Notes under the pieces: model-generated
The model's database searches: none
What the model was told of the DNA's origin: nothing
What the model saw: the letters and a program-made list of their open reading frames with translations, nothing else
Source: Pyxicephalus adspersus
Lineage: Eukaryota; Chordata; Amphibia; Anura; Pyxicephalidae
DNA: 64,000 nucleotides
Direction of reading: 5' to 3'
NCBI RefSeq assembly: GCF_032062135.1
Contig: NC_092861.1
Coordinates: 142,498,973 to 142,562,972, forward strand
Position numbers and translations under genes: made by a program
In this document: piece by piece, positions 43,881 through 56,499 of the stretch
Numbering within the stretch: the stretch's first letter is position 1
How the letters are laid out: the number at the start of each line of letters is the position of its first letter

Positions 43881-45039
43881 CAAATTAATGAAGTTACGTA
43901 TTATTATTGCATTAGATGTATTTTTTAACCTGAATGTGACCTGTTATTGGCCTAATGTCCAGCAGGACTCAGAATGGGAAAGAGAAACAGCACAAAAAGC
44001 CAATTAGTTGTACTGCAGTGTTAAAATTGAGAATTCCTATATAATGATGAGAGGTCAGTTTATCAGTCTGATGCTACTCTATAGTGCCCAGCCTGGGTGG
44101 CAACCCCGGCTCCCTTCATGATCCAGAATATTAGGAATGTAGACGTTCCCTAGGAGTGTTATTAGTGGACTGGTAAATGTTTTAGCTGGCATTACATTTT
44201 TATTAATGAAACAAAAGTATATTGATGGTGATACATATGTTACTTAATAAAGATGAGGAAACCAGAATGGTCAAACTCACATTCCAGATTAAATCTGATT
44301 AACATATCAACCTGAAAATAAACTGATGGCATCTTCATTGTTGTCATTTTGTTTGAGGGGTATTATGTATTTCTGTATTATGATCAATGCCACCCAGTGA
44401 CAGAAAGTGCCTGAACAAGGACAACTAGAATGTTATAATATGAAACCTGAAAATGTAAAATATTGAAAACTTTTTTTTTAAATGATGAGATTATATGAGA
44501 TGATTGGGTTTGCAAATACTTTAATTTCCATGTATAGCATGCACCTTTAAGTGAATGTGAGACACGTGTAAGAGAATGTGATTCTAAATACCGCCCTTGT
44601 TATATGATGAGCATAGTCATTTGGTGGCATGTCTATACATATACATTCCAGTGCATAGGAAATAAGTCCCACAGGGATCCAATGTTTGTTGTCAGTGCTT
44701 CTACTGATATTGCCTCCCAAGGGAAATGGTACTTGACTTGTTATTTTCCAGCCATTATTTGCATCATGAGGTCAAAGGTCCCACAAGGCAGACAAAACAG
44801 GAAAACGTATATATGTATATAAATTATTTCAAAAAAATACTTTTATCAATTAAAACAAAAGGTATCTACAAATATTATATTTATAGAAGTTTTAAAATCG
44901 TTTTTTATGGAGCCTAAGGTGAACATTTTGCATTAATTCTGACAGTGGGGATATTTTATGACCACCAAATGATCCTAGTTTTAATTCCAAATATAATGGC
45001 AGTAAAATTCCCTTTGAAAAATAATTTTGCGCATGCCAA
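43881..45039. other. Unassigned AT-rich spacer
   Basis: No gene. A 148-codon frame that begins at 44945 runs into the following minisatellite and is not credible. Confidence 0.4.
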
Positions 45040-45760
45040 AAACTTACACTTCCCTAGTCACGTTACATCCCTTAATTTACCCCTTTACCCTTGCACATTC
45101 TTAGTCGACCCCCCTTACTGTTACACTTCCCTAGTCATGTTACTATTACACCCCCAATCTACCCCCTTACCCCTTTACCCTTGCACATTCTTAGTCTACC
45201 CCCCTTACTGTTACCCTTCCCTAGTCTATCACCCTTTTACTAATAATCCATCTAGTAAATTGTATCTTTATTATTATACCCCACAATCTACCCCTCTTTA
45301 CTATTACACCCTTACAGTTTACCTCTTCTTATTATTACCTTTTTACCTTATATATGTCCTCATCTACTCCTATTTACTACGACACCCCTAGTCTATCCTC
45401 ACTTTACTATTACACCTATTTAGTTTATGCCCCCTTAAGGTTTATACCCCTTAGTCTTTACCCCCTTCACTATTAACACCTCTAATATATCCTCCTTTGC
45501 TATTATACCCCTAGCCTATTCTTACTTTGCTATTTCACCCCCTATGTTCCCCACTTTACTATGACACTGACCAGTTTACTCCCTTTATTATTACACTCCC
45601 ACCAGTCTACCCACTTCACTATTACACATGCCTAGTCTATTCTCTTTTTACTATAACACCTCCTAATTTACCTCTCCTTACTATTAAACCTTCTATGCTA
45701 TCCTCCTGGTAAAATTAAATCCCCCCCTTTCTCTCTTTACTATTACAACCTTGTCTGTCT
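45040..45760 (+). repeat. Degenerate minisatellite, about 28-bp unit (C-rich strand up)
   Basis: Many diverged copies of TTTACTATTACACCCCTAGTCTACCCCC-like units (written here in parts: TTTACTATTACACCC and TAGTCTACCCCC). A 90-bp higher-order step is visible: TTGCACATTCTTAGTC recurs at 45091 and 45181. The complementary array lies at 1825-2080. Confidence 0.8.
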
Positions 45761-48700
45761 TCATTCCCCCACTTCCCTGTTGTTCTCCTGTATGTTCTTC
45801 CTCCTCCTTAATGTATTTTTGGATTTCCTACCAACTCTACAGGAAGGAACTGTTAGAAACTTATGCCCAGCTCTTGAACCCCCTAATAACTCCCCCCCCC
45901 AAACTCATGACCTCTGTACCCCCAATATTTGTAGCCTGAAGCTGACAGCCTGCAGCTTTGTCTTTGCTTCCTGGGTTCCAGTGATCATTGGGCACTCTCA
46001 TGATCTTGGACCTTGGAAAACTGTGGGGAAAGAGCAGGTTGGTCAGATCGGGTTGCAAGGAGACAGTACAGCTTCTGCCTAACCTTTTCAGATTGTCCAA
46101 GGATCCCAGGTTCCTGCCTAAGTACTCAAACAACGGTAAGGGAAGAAGAATGCTGCATGGCTGGCAGATGACCCCTGGACAAAGCAGGAAAGGATAGAGG
46201 GGACAGCTGGAAGTAGTAAATGCATTGCCAGGCCCTCATAGGGGTCATGGTGTCCTGGGCCAAGGTCTAAGTGGTCTTGTGGGAAATCCTGTCCTATGTA
46301 TGGTCATATGATATTTGATTCCTAGAGTAAAAAAGATTAATTAAAGAGAAAGAAGACACAAAAGTAAATGAGAAGACATCTCCTGCAAAGTGAAGAAAAA
46401 AATCCCATCGTGGGCAATTGTCCCTGGAAGATGTGTCACCCATGTAGGATTTAGATTTTCCTTCTTTTCCTGTTTCCCTGACATTTGCCACATTTTAGAT
46501 TTACCTATCACATTCTAGAACAGTCAACAGAGCAAATAGAGAGTAACTAGATACACTTTAATAGTTCACTGATTGATCTTCCTTGCTGCCCAGAGTCATC
46601 CTTGAGGTTGAGGCCTTGCACGTTTGGATTTCCATCTGCGCTCTTATCACCTTTACTTTTCTTTCATTTTATCATTTTTTTTGTCTTTTTTTTTGGTCTC
46701 TGACTACTGTCCCTTTTTGTTTAGTTTGACCTTGTACACTGATGACAAGGCTGCTTTTCCTGCCAAACTAATCAATAAGCTAAACAGACAGAAGATGAGT
46801 ATTTAGAAAACGCGAAGCCGAACTCAAACACAGATAGGTTATCAGCCTGGCCCAGAGAGGACTTCTAAGCAAATATTTCATTAACATTTTTTTCATGACA
46901 ACTTGAACGTAACAAATAAAAAAAATATAAAAAAAATGCAGGGCTGAGAGGATAATAGCAAAAGACGAGGGTTAGAGCTACCAGGCTTAGCTGTTGTGTT
47001 ATATTGAAGCACTGAGATGTCATTGTAGGTTACGCAGAGCCCTTTAGATCCATGGGGATTACTGCAGATTGTGTCTTTGTACCCCATAGCATACAGTCAT
47101 ATGTCTTCTTTAGCTACAATAGACCGGATTGTAAGAGGGTGTCTCATGCCCTGGACACAGAAAGAACCATATCTGGAATATGTGGTTCTTCAGAAAGTTG
47201 TTCAAGTCAGATTGGCCTGGTGAGGGTAAAGTGAAAGGGATATATGGATGGTAGCTTTAAGGAGTAGGGGGTTGGTGGCTTGTAATGGGTATTTTAGCAT
47301 TTGACACAAGTCTTATCAGCCAACGAGAACCAGTATTCTTTGAGTTGGGTACTTAACAAGTAGCTTCTACAAATTGTATAAAAAAGTGCGAAAAGTTTGC
47401 AATGTCCAAATCTTTCTTTTTTAGCAGATTTTAGGACAGTTGGCAGTGATGGTTTTAGACACAATGGAGCCCTGGGCAAATTTAAGGTGGGTGGCCCACA
47501 TGCACAGCATTCCTGGTCCATGCACACCCTGCAATTTTATCTACGGGGGCCCCGGAGAAGATGAGGGTCCTGGGCAAATAGCACAGTTTACTGTACCCTA
47601 AAACTGACCATGGCTGTTGGTGGTATCCATTTTCGGTCTATGTTGACAGATTGCTGTTGGAGTGGCATCATTTGTGAGTTGACAGCTATAGTTGTTCTTC
47701 TTTGAACTAAGATTCTTTTTACAATTATTAGTTCTTCAACAAAGTCAGTGGCAAGCCCAAGTAGACCTTTTGAGTCTAACCTGTACAGCTGGGGGCTAAA
47801 TTGGCTGCAAGTTAGAGATAGAGAGCACTCTTAGCACTTCATGGAGATTTTATATCTGTTCATATTTCTATTTTTAGCTATGATGCTTGTTGGTTGTGTT
47901 CCACATTGTGAGCACAGTCAGCAGCACAATGGAGAGCCAAACCGCTGCTTTCACACTGAGTACAGTGGTCTTAGTCTCCAACAGCCAAACACTCCCCTAC
48001 ACAATGCACCAATCAGCAATGCTGCTCAGGGATCATTAGTGTTGTTGCTTGTAGCACTGTGTAATGGGAGTGTCGGTCCGATGGTAACACAGAACAATGT
48101 GCGAGAAAACAGGGTTCTGGCTCTCCAGTGTACTGCACACCTAAAAAAACAATTACACATTCTTCACTTGTTTTGCAGCCTAACTGCCTAATGGGAGTTT
48201 TCAATTGGTCTTTAAGCTGTGGTCAGTACAAACTAAAGCATAAATCCAGATAAAATTTAAGGACGTGATATTTTTTTTTATGCATTTTAGAAGAAGAAGA
48301 GTGAAGTGAATGTGTACGAGTCAAGTACAATTAATTGATGTTGCTACTACAACAAACCTTTTTTTACTCTGATGTACTATATCACCCATGGTGGCAGTAT
48401 TTTTCTTCTTTCTTTTTTTTCAATAAAGATGATTCTAAAGAATACAATGAGAAATGTGGCTTAAGTTCATGGTCGTGCTGTGATCTGCAATTATTTACTC
48501 ATTGCATTAAATTGAAGTGACGACGATCACCCAGCCGGTCATACACCATCAAAAAAATTCATCAGTCCTTGAAAGTTCAAATTAGTCCATTGCTTGGATT
48601 TGGCATGTTGAAACTAAAAGTGACATTTATTGTAAATATAAGATGACTTAAGGCAACATGGGGGTTGGGATAATGCTGGCTGTTAGGTTAGGTCCTCCTG

Positions 48701-49308
48701 GCCAATTTTGATTGCTCTCCAAACAAGCTTTGGGGGTATCTGCATTGTGGAACTAATGTTCAACCTTAAAAAATTGCATTCAGGCTGAATTTTTTGCAGA
48801 AAGGTGATATCCCTTCTACAATAGGCATTTTTTTTTGCCTGATCACTTGTTTCAACTGTCAAAATTGCTGAGCTTCCTCTGTGGTTGCCAGGACTGAATA
48901 AACACCTGCACGTCATCCCAGCCCAGCCAATCTAGATAGCAATAGTGAAAACAAGAAGGAACAAGATGGCGGTGATAAAACAGTCAGGTGAGTAAAGGGG
49001 GTTTAGGCCCACTTTAAAGTGTACATCTCTGCAAAATATGGATATTCCCAATGTTTTTTCTTAATAAAATGCTGCACAATATAAAAATATCTGTTAATAC
49101 TACCTTAAAACCAATGATCTTCTAACTTCCTATATTGAGCCTTTTCCTGTACTGAAATTTCAGGCATAATAATAATTTTGGGGTAGCTCAGAACCAAAGT
49201 AGATGTCAATTTTTTTAAACCTGTCTACCCATCTTCTGTCTCTTAAAACTCTCACTACTTCTCATCAACACAGATCTCCCCTTCTATTATGTGTTACTTC
49301 CCCCACCT
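45761..49308. other. Unassigned spacer with one repeat-like stretch
   Basis: No credible exon. Bases 48680-49015 (GGCCAATTTTGATTGCTC, GAACAAGATGGCGGTG, CAGGTGAGTAAAGGGG) resemble the decayed CTTACCT/GGTGAG-bearing dispersed repeats elsewhere. A 116-codon frame at 47841-48191 begins with a hydrophobic run but then shows only low-complexity and repeat-like residues. Confidence 0.3.
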
Positions 49309-49425
49309 CCTAGATTGTAAGCTCTTTGGGGCAGAGTCCTCTCCTCCTGTTTCACTGTCTGTATATGTCTGTCATTTGCAACCCCTATATAATGTACAGG
49401 GCTTTAAAAATCCTAACTATATTCT
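49309..49425 (+). repeat. SINE-tail-like repeat, second copy
   Basis: AGATTGTAAGCTCTTTGGGG, GTTTCACTGTCTGTATATGT and GTCATTTGCAACCCCTATAT match 42520-42610 closely. The GCGCTATATAAAT tail is eroded. Confidence 0.75.
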
Positions 49426-49479
49426 ATAATGAAAAAAATGGTATTTTGTAATTTTCTAAAGAATTTTGCCGCAGTGGTA

Positions 49480-49780
49480 AAGAATGATTGGGGTAACCCA
49501 GAGGTTACACAGGTGATGTATACCAGGAGGCTTTGGGCTGCTTCTTCTGTGCATGCTTGAGAATGGGCGCAGAAAGATTTTTAGGAGGAAAATCTGCCCA
49601 ATCTCACACTTGCACAGTGCCAATTCAGGTGACAAAAGAAGAGAAAGGAGATGATGGCGCCCACTGGTTCCTCTGCACTGGGACAGATCGTGACTGAATG
49701 AAATCTAATTGCAGAGGGATCGAGGGCTCTACAAAGGTAAAGGTAAGTGTCTTTTTTTTTTTTAATGAACGTTCGGGTTT
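49480..49780. repeat. Dispersed repeat, inverted relative of the CTTACCTT family
   Basis: GAGGGCTCTACAAAGGTAAA and GGTAAGTGTC, followed by T-run and GTTCGGGTTTACC, read on the minus strand as a GACACTTACCTTTACC start. The rest (GATGGCGCCCACTGGTTCC) fits the GC-rich middle of the family. Assignment is tentative. Confidence 0.4.
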
Positions 49781-49899
49781 ACCATTACAAAAGAAAACTA
49801 ATGCTGATAACACAATGACTTGTAGATTGCCCCATAATACCTTTTTTTCCTAGTTTAGATATAGGTTTTACGATTTAGGTAATGTAAAGAAGCCATAGG

Positions 49900-50300
49900 A
49901 ATCATCCCATATTGCAATTTTTGCATTGCTAATCAGATATTCATATGGAGGCGATGGCTTCATCTTTACATTTTATGTAATGAAACGGTCAAACCTAGGA
50001 CGCAATGTAGGAGTCTTAAGCACCAGAATGATTTATTATTTCTGTAGCAGTAATCCATAATTATAATCCTGGAACAATTCTCCAGGAATATCTGGAAGCA
50101 GCAGCTGGATTTGAATATATTCCTTGTCCCAGATGTTTCTGTAAATTGCCATCAATCTGAGCTGCAATATTCTGTGCGGGTAATAATGACTGCTTTATAG
50201 CTGTAATCTTTAAACCTCCTTTGCTGAATGAAGCAACATATGCAGTTTATGTTGATGGTTGGTAATGCCACAGTCTAAAATAATAATTCTTCAGTCTTCA
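49900..50300. other. Complex non-coding stretch, candidate conserved non-coding element
   Basis: CAGTAATCCATAATTATAAT, CAATTCTCCAGGAATATCTG, CAGATGTTTCTGTAAATTGC and GCGGGTAATAATGACTGC form dense complex sequence with no repeat features. Enhancer-like by texture only. Confidence 0.3.
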
Positions 50301-50389
50301 ATTTATTTATGAATTTCCTACTGTGTTATTGTCACAGGAGATTTTGAGGCATGTACGCCCTGTGTTTTATCATGTATGCCTTTTTTTAC

Positions 50390-50725
50390 CTAGATGGTAG
50401 CGTTAGGGACAATTCAGACTTGTGAGGAGTTGCAAGCTCAACATCTGTCCCAAACTCCCTTATTGAAGTGAATGGGAACCATTTTGCATGCAGTTGCAGC
50501 AGATTGCAGTGCAGTTCCCAAAAGCAACATGTTGCTCTTGGCCACACAGATGCTGTTAAAGATTTGTGCCATGGCTGCAGCTGCATGTATATGTGGTGCT
50601 TATTGCTTCTCCCGATCACACAGCAGCAGAGTAGGTTCAGAGCTTCTGTGGGGTCGAGTGATCCTGCATGGTTCCCGGAGGCAGTCATCTTCCCAGCCAA
50701 ACTGCAGTACTGATTCTTAAAGGTC
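50390..50725. repeat. TTGCAGCAG/CTGCAGCTGCA-rich dispersed repeat
   Basis: GCATGCAGTTGCAGCAGATT, AAAGCAACATGTTGCTCTTG and GGCTGCAGCTGCATGTATAT echo 14050-14450 and 24183-24560. The overlapping frames on both strands are shadows of the repeat words. Confidence 0.35.
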
Positions 50726-50877
50726 AAAAATTTGCACATTTCACAGCTGGTGGTAGTGAGAGGTACTGGTACTGCCCCATTTATTCTCTAGAGAGCTGCT
50801 CCCAGAAAAAGCTACATAGATTGGTTCCATGACATGAAGAAGCAGTAAAAGCACCTCAACCTTTTGAACCTCATAGC

Positions 50878-51260
50878 TAGGGATAAGCAAGCAAACTTTT
50901 AAAGTATGATCTCGCAGCGAAACAGGCTGTTCTCGCTTACTGAACATGTAAGCGAGAACGGCCTGTGTAAATTAAGTCGTCAAGATCAAAATTTTTGGGA
51001 CCTGCAAGAGCTCCCCTGATTGCTTTTGCAGCCCTTTATTATGTTTTGTTGGATAGAGATTCTCTATCCAAGAACACAGGAGTCCCACAGCTGTGCTCAT
51101 CATGAATGAATGCAGCTGTGGGAATTATCCTGTGATGATTCCCACAGCTGCATTCATTGATGAGCACAGCCACGGGACTCACACTGACAGGAGGAGTACC
51201 ACGGCTGCATTCATGAATGCAGTCGTGGGAATCCTCCTGTGTGCGATCCCCGGGCACTAG
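50878..51260. mobile_element. hAT-like MITE built of serial hairpins; right end unresolved
   Basis: Starts TAGGGATAAGCAAGCAAAC. It shares, in reverse order, the modules of the 37150 element: the CAATCAGGGGAGC palindrome with one arm partly deleted (51002-51031), TTGGATAGAG/CTCTATCCAA arms (51049-51058, 51062-51071), and the ATGCAGCTGTGGGAAT module. The last forms perfect 20-nt arms at 51106-51125 and 51138-51157. No matching 8-bp flank was found, so the right end may lie beyond or be lost. Confidence 0.65.
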
Positions 51261-51712
51261 AGGTTAAATGTTGCCCTTCTTTTCTATGGTAATGTGTACA
51301 ACTGAATATGTTGTTTTATTATGTTTTTTTTTTCGTGTTTTCTTCCCTAATTTTTATTTCGGTTCCCCTTGAAATTTTTCAAAAAATTATTTAAAAATAT
51401 TTAAAAAAAAATTTTTTAAACAAAAAAAACTTTTTGAAGTACTAAATCCCATCCTAACCCCCTTTTTGAACCAACAGCATTAAAAGAAAAAAAAGAAATT
51501 CACCTAACAGTTTAATTACCTATAGTCCCAGTCATGGGACTTTACAATAAATTGCAGACATAGGGAGGTTCAAAGTGTTCTGCAAGGCTCCCGACCATCC
51601 TCAACTAACAGGGGCCCTAAGTCTGTTCGTTGGGAGGGGGACAATTCTTCATAGAAGCCTGCTTCAATTTACAATAAGTGGGGTCCTTCTTTGGAGCCCA
51701 TGACTGCATGAT

Positions 51713-52024
51713 GGTATTATTATCATTGGACAGTATTTATATAGCAGGGACATATTAAATAGCACTTTACAAAGTCCATAGTCCTGTCTCTAGCTGTCCC
51801 TTAAGGGAGCTCACAATCTAATGTCCCTACCATAGGTATATGTCTTTAATACAGTCTAAGGTCAATTTTTTTGGGGGGAAGCTAATTAACCTAACTGCAT
51901 GTTTTTGGGATGTGGGAAGAAAACCGAAGTACCTGGAGGAAACCCACAGACACAGAACATACAGCATACAAACTCCATGCAGACAGTGTACTGGCTGAGT
52001 TTCGAACCTGGGATCTAGCGCTGA
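51713..52024 (-). repeat. SINE-like dispersed repeat, minus-strand copy
   Basis: Minus strand: CAGCGCTAGATCCCAGGTTC, TGCATGGAGTTTGTATGCTG, GTTTCCTCCAGGTACTTCGG, ATGCAGTTAGGTTAATTAGC, AGACTGTATTAAAGACATAT and GACTTTGTAAAGTGCTATTT. The outermost 5' head is missing. Confidence 0.78.
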
Positions 52025-52619
52025 TGTTGACACTTTCTATTGGCTAGCCAGTGGCAGATCCCCTCAAGACATCTAAAAAATTCTAAAAGTGATGACACCA
52101 GCATAGGGGACTATCATACAAATACATAAAATACATGATCTTTTTCCTATTTACAGATTGATAGGTGAGACTGATTTACCACTTTTCTAGTTTGCATGTA
52201 TTTCCATCAGTTGTATCTGTTACAGTACAAATGTACATTGTGGTGCGACAATTTTTCAGACATTATTTGCAATTGGATTTAAATTTGTAATGAGCAACAA
52301 TTGCTTTTAATATTTTAGATGCTATGCTAAATTGTCCTAGAAAACTCTTTATATAGGATCCCTGTGTTCAGGAAACCTGCCGCATCATCCTGCAGGCTGG
52401 AAGTCATTTTTATTGCACAGAAACTGTGCGTTCTGATTGTTCAGCTGCTGAACAGCTGCCGATCCCATTATGCTTTGTCTTCTTCTGAATTGTTTTCATT
52501 TACTTCTGCGATGTGTATTGAAATATCGTCTAAGGTCGTGCAAACATTATTTTAAGACAACAGGGCATTATGGCATTTCATTTCAAGAAATGATACAGAT
52601 GGTAATATGGACTTTGAAC
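52025..52619. other. Unassigned spacer
   Basis: AT-rich; no gene recognised. Confidence 0.35.
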
Positions 52620-53110
52620 ACTTAGGGCTTGCTAATGCTCGGTAAAACAGACGTTACCGCAATATGTGGTGGAACACTGGTAGAGCACTAAGGTGCTATT
52701 CATTTTAATTGGCATTTAAACACACTGCACAAAGGGTGTTGTGGTGCACTGTGCTGCGTTGTGTTACATGTGTTAAGGTGCGTTGCAACCAATTCATTTT
52801 TGATGGGCTGCTTAACACAACCTTAATGTAGAATTAAATCTAATTTTTTATGTAAGTTCCTAAATTCCCAGCAAGTCCCTTCTACAATAAAAAAAAACTT
52901 ACCTGCCTCTATTTTAACCTGCCATGATTTGAACGTACCTGCTTGTATTATCTTGGCATGCTAGAAATGATCAAATGCACACAAAAGGGAGATAAGTGAC
53001 TTTGGCTTGGCCATTCAAGATGGTCCATGATCCCAAACCCAGAAGTGGACCTGGAAAGAAGTCCTGGCACCAGCACCTGAGTAAGGAGAGGTGAGTTTAA
53101 TTAAAAATGT
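52620..53110. repeat. Degenerate dispersed repeat cluster
   Basis: 52620-52850 (GTGTTGTGGTGCACTGTGCT, GGTGCGTTGCAACC) and 52850-53110 (CTTACCTGCC, GGCCATTCAAGATGGTCCAT, GAGAGGTGAG) look like two decayed MITE-like repeats. The second contains a GGCCATTCAAGATGGxCC inverted pair. Families not identified. Confidence 0.35.
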
Positions 53111-56085
53111 GCAAACAGGCCGGTAAGTTTATTTAGGCATTATCTGCTAAAAGCATGGCAAGAGTTCAGAATGCACTTTGTTGAATATGGTTATATTCAA
53201 TTTTTTCAATTCATTATTTGATGCAGGACAAGTGGAGCGGCTAAATGAGTGCAGGAGACTTGAGACTTTTGTATTCATATACCAAGTAACCACCCTACTA
53301 ACCTATTTCATTGTTATAGATTTATTGGTGGGGTTTACCCTGCTAAATGGTTCCTGATGCCTTCTGAGGGCTGTGAATAGTCAGAACGATATCCTAAACA
53401 TATGGCTAAGATAGACCTTTAATCTTTGATAAGTTGATTTGTGTGCTTACTGCTCACCTTTCTTTGGCACACTATTGGTTCTTGAGGTTGTTTGTTGCCT
53501 GCCATTTCATTAGTGTACACTCTGTAAAACCAATAAAACTTTGGCATTGCCTGCTCAACTGATACAGTTCCAGCGTTTATTAGCCAGAGAAGGGGCAATG
53601 TATTATTTAGTTTGGCTAAGATCTATTAGGTGTTAATATGTTTTTCAACAGGCATTGCAGATGCTCCTGTTATTTTGTCTGTCACCCTTATGCAAGTTCT
53701 TTTTATATTTTTTCTACCTTCTTCCATTTCTGGAAGTTGCATGCTTATCTTGAAGCACAGAATACAACTGGGTAATAAAGTTTTAAAGTAAAAACATCAA
53801 AGACTGTTGATCCAGAGAACATCTGATTCACGGGACCAGGAAGGATTTGAATCAGGGTTTATAACGATTTTTTTTGCCCTCCTCTGGATTAACTTTATCC
53901 ATAGGGGTTTATCTGGCATAGGTTTATTATTTTCCATGTGGTTGAACTTGATGGACTGTACTAGTCCTTTCGCATATCTAATTCTCTCCTTCTCCGGACC
54001 TGCTTGTTTCTAGTCTGCACTTATGCCAGTTCTATCTCTTCTCTACATGCCATTTCTTTTTTTATGATAAAAAAAAATTTTTGTTTGACATATTTTAAAC
54101 TCTACTGTTCGTCTATTCTGCTTTGCCCTATTTCCCATCTTCTTCGTATCCCATCATCTTCTTTTACTCGTCTCTTTCGTGCTTGCTTCACAGAATTCCT
54201 CATTCTTCCTGTCCTCATTTCACTTCCTACATTTTTGTCTGCCCCCATCACGCAGGGTCAACGATTGCTATTTACCTTCTTGCTTGTCTTTTCTCTGCAA
54301 TTATCTCCATCTCCCTCCACATGCCAGGCCACCATCACCCTACTTTTACTTTCTCCAATATTCTAATTACCTTTTAATATTTCATCCTCAACATGTCAGT
54401 TTCTCATTTTTGCTTATCTATCTAATGATAGTCCCTGTATGCTTTCTGTTTACCTTCCTTATTCCAAATCTGCCTCTTGACTTGTTTGGTCCATAGATGC
54501 CAGCTGTTCATTGTCTCCTGTGTGTCCTCATTCCAACTCCTTCTGGTTTTTGGCTACCGTTGGGCCATTTCTTTTTTTACCTCTTGGCTGTATTCTTCAT
54601 TTAATGCTAACCGTTTTTGTTTTCCTCAATATTGATGAAATTCAGTTTTCCATTTCCTAAAACTTTAAAAGAAAATTAAATGATCAGAGTTATTAGACTG
54701 TTTCAGCAGAGGGCTATGGTGGTCTGAAAGTGCAGGTAGCATTAGTACCCAACTCTCTATTGACGTTAGAATTAGTTGCACATCATTGAACGTCTTTTTG
54801 TTTCTTTGCTTATCTAATATTAGCGGTTGCTGTCCCAAACTTTGGCTTACATAAGGAGTCTCCAGTGGTAAGTTGCATACAGCTTCTGACGATACTTTCT
54901 TCAAAAATGTGGAAATTCTTATCCTCAATATTAAACAGTGTCCTTTTTCCCAGCTCAACAGTTTATTTTTTTTTTTTTAATAAGATTTTTCTCTTATGGC
55001 ACCAATTTCTTTGATCAAATATTTATCAAAGGAGTTACTTAAGGCAACTTTTAGTGATTCAAGTTCCTTTGACCAAGTGTTGTATTAGGAATGGCCTCTC
55101 ACTCTGTGAAGAAGCAGATCTTAATAAACCTACAGAAACCTGGCTTGGCCTGAAAATGTTCAGGTTGAAAATTCCACAACCAGAAAATCACAGATTGACT
55201 ATTGAAGTGTCAGCAATGCGTGACAACTTTGTGAAAAATGTATGGGGACACCATGGTATATGTTGGCATTAGGATCCTTGGCATTATTTAAACTTAAAAG
55301 AAGGTGACTAAATTCTTTAAAAGATTTAGTCATGATTTTTTTTTTAAATTAAAAGATCTACTGCTTTAGGTCCTAGGCACGATACCTATACTATACAATG
55401 TTTTCTATTCAATTCGTAAAAATCAAAGAAGTATTATATTTTTGATCAAAATGTAGATTGAAAATTGATCAGGCAAAGCCTTTTACTGTTTGGTTAACAA
55501 TTTTATTGAATTAGAAACTACTTTATGAGTACAACTGATATTATCGATATAACTGATATTTCATATATGGAATAAATATATTTTTTGTATATTTATTTTA
55601 AATGTTTGTGTTATATTTCAATCATATTTGATCGTAATACAGTTAGTTCTCCAAGCAGTGAATGGTATAGCAAATTCTTGATGATGCTTTTGAACTGACC
55701 CGTATGATCTTAGTTATATGTATGACTTGCTAAGGTACTTGGGATGTTCACTTACCAAGGTGAATTAGTGATAATTCACTTATTTTAGTAAATGCAGAGA
55801 AAATTCACTTTGCAAAGAACACCCAGAAATCTAAAACAACAGGCCTTTCCTTGCATGTGATTGGATGGTTGAACTCTAAGCTATGTAAACAGCCAAAACA
55901 TTTTTAATAATATTAAACAAAAATCTTCTATGTCTGCAAAATATTTCTTACTTTTATTCCAAATTAGCACAGAACATTACCATTACCATATATAAACTGA
56001 AAGTACATGGGAAATTTTGTCTTGTGTTCTATGCTTATTTGGAATAAAGAAAGAGTTTTAGTGAACATTGTGTGAGATGGTATAG
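53111..56085. other. Unassigned spacer
   Basis: No recognised gene. 54000-54500 is C/T-rich and supports several overlapping frames, all low-complexity. A TTAAAAGAAGG... palindromic pair (AATTCTTTAAAAGATTTAG) is near 55310. Confidence 0.35.
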
Positions 56086-56366
56086 CAGTTTTTCCCAACC
56101 AGAGTTCCTCCGGATGTTGCTAGGGGTTCCTTGAGTAATGGGCAGTTTGGATCTCTCAGGTCAGTTTAAGTGACCTCAATGATCTTTTTGGCTATCTGTA
56201 AGGGTGACATTCTTCCCAATGGCCAGCAATGTAAGAGGCATTATTCCCACTGACCACCACACTAATGTTCTATGAGCTGTAGCTTTAGTAATTATAACAG
56301 GGGTTCCCTGAAGACCCAAAAGTTATTTAAAGGGTTCATTCAAGTTAAAAAGGTCTTGAAATGCTG
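56086..56366. mobile_element. Charlie-like hAT MITE, near full length
   Basis: Starts CAGTTTTTCCCAACCAGAG and ends CTTGAAATGCTG. Flanks TGGTATAG (56078-56085) and TTTTATAG (56367-56374) match at 6 of 8 bases. The interior is collinear with 62980-63258 in opposite orientation (GGGGTTCCTTGAGTAATGGG, TTTTTGGCTATCTGTAAGGG). Confidence 0.85.
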
Positions 56367-56499
56367 TTTTATAGTATACACATTGGTCCTGGATCAGATG
56401 TTTTTGGGCTTCAGTCTGGGCACCTTTTGAGGAAGGTGCGTTCCCACTGGTGGAGAAAGTGAGAACGGATGAAAATGTAATCAGCCCTCCCACACTTTG

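Noticed and set aside
44945..45391. 148-codon open frame rich in Tyr, Pro and Leu
   Set aside because: Most of it is the translation of the CTATTACACCCC minisatellite; no domain and no sustained non-repeat coding sequence.
47841..48191. 116-codon frame beginning with a signal-peptide-like hydrophobic run
   Set aside because: After the first 20 residues the composition is that of decayed repeat, and an opposite-strand frame covers part of it; no splice-site or domain support.
54004..54496. Three overlapping frames of 84-120 codons
   Set aside because: They arise from a C/T-rich stretch depleted in stop codons in all three forward frames; the residues are Ser/Phe/Leu-rich without a domain.
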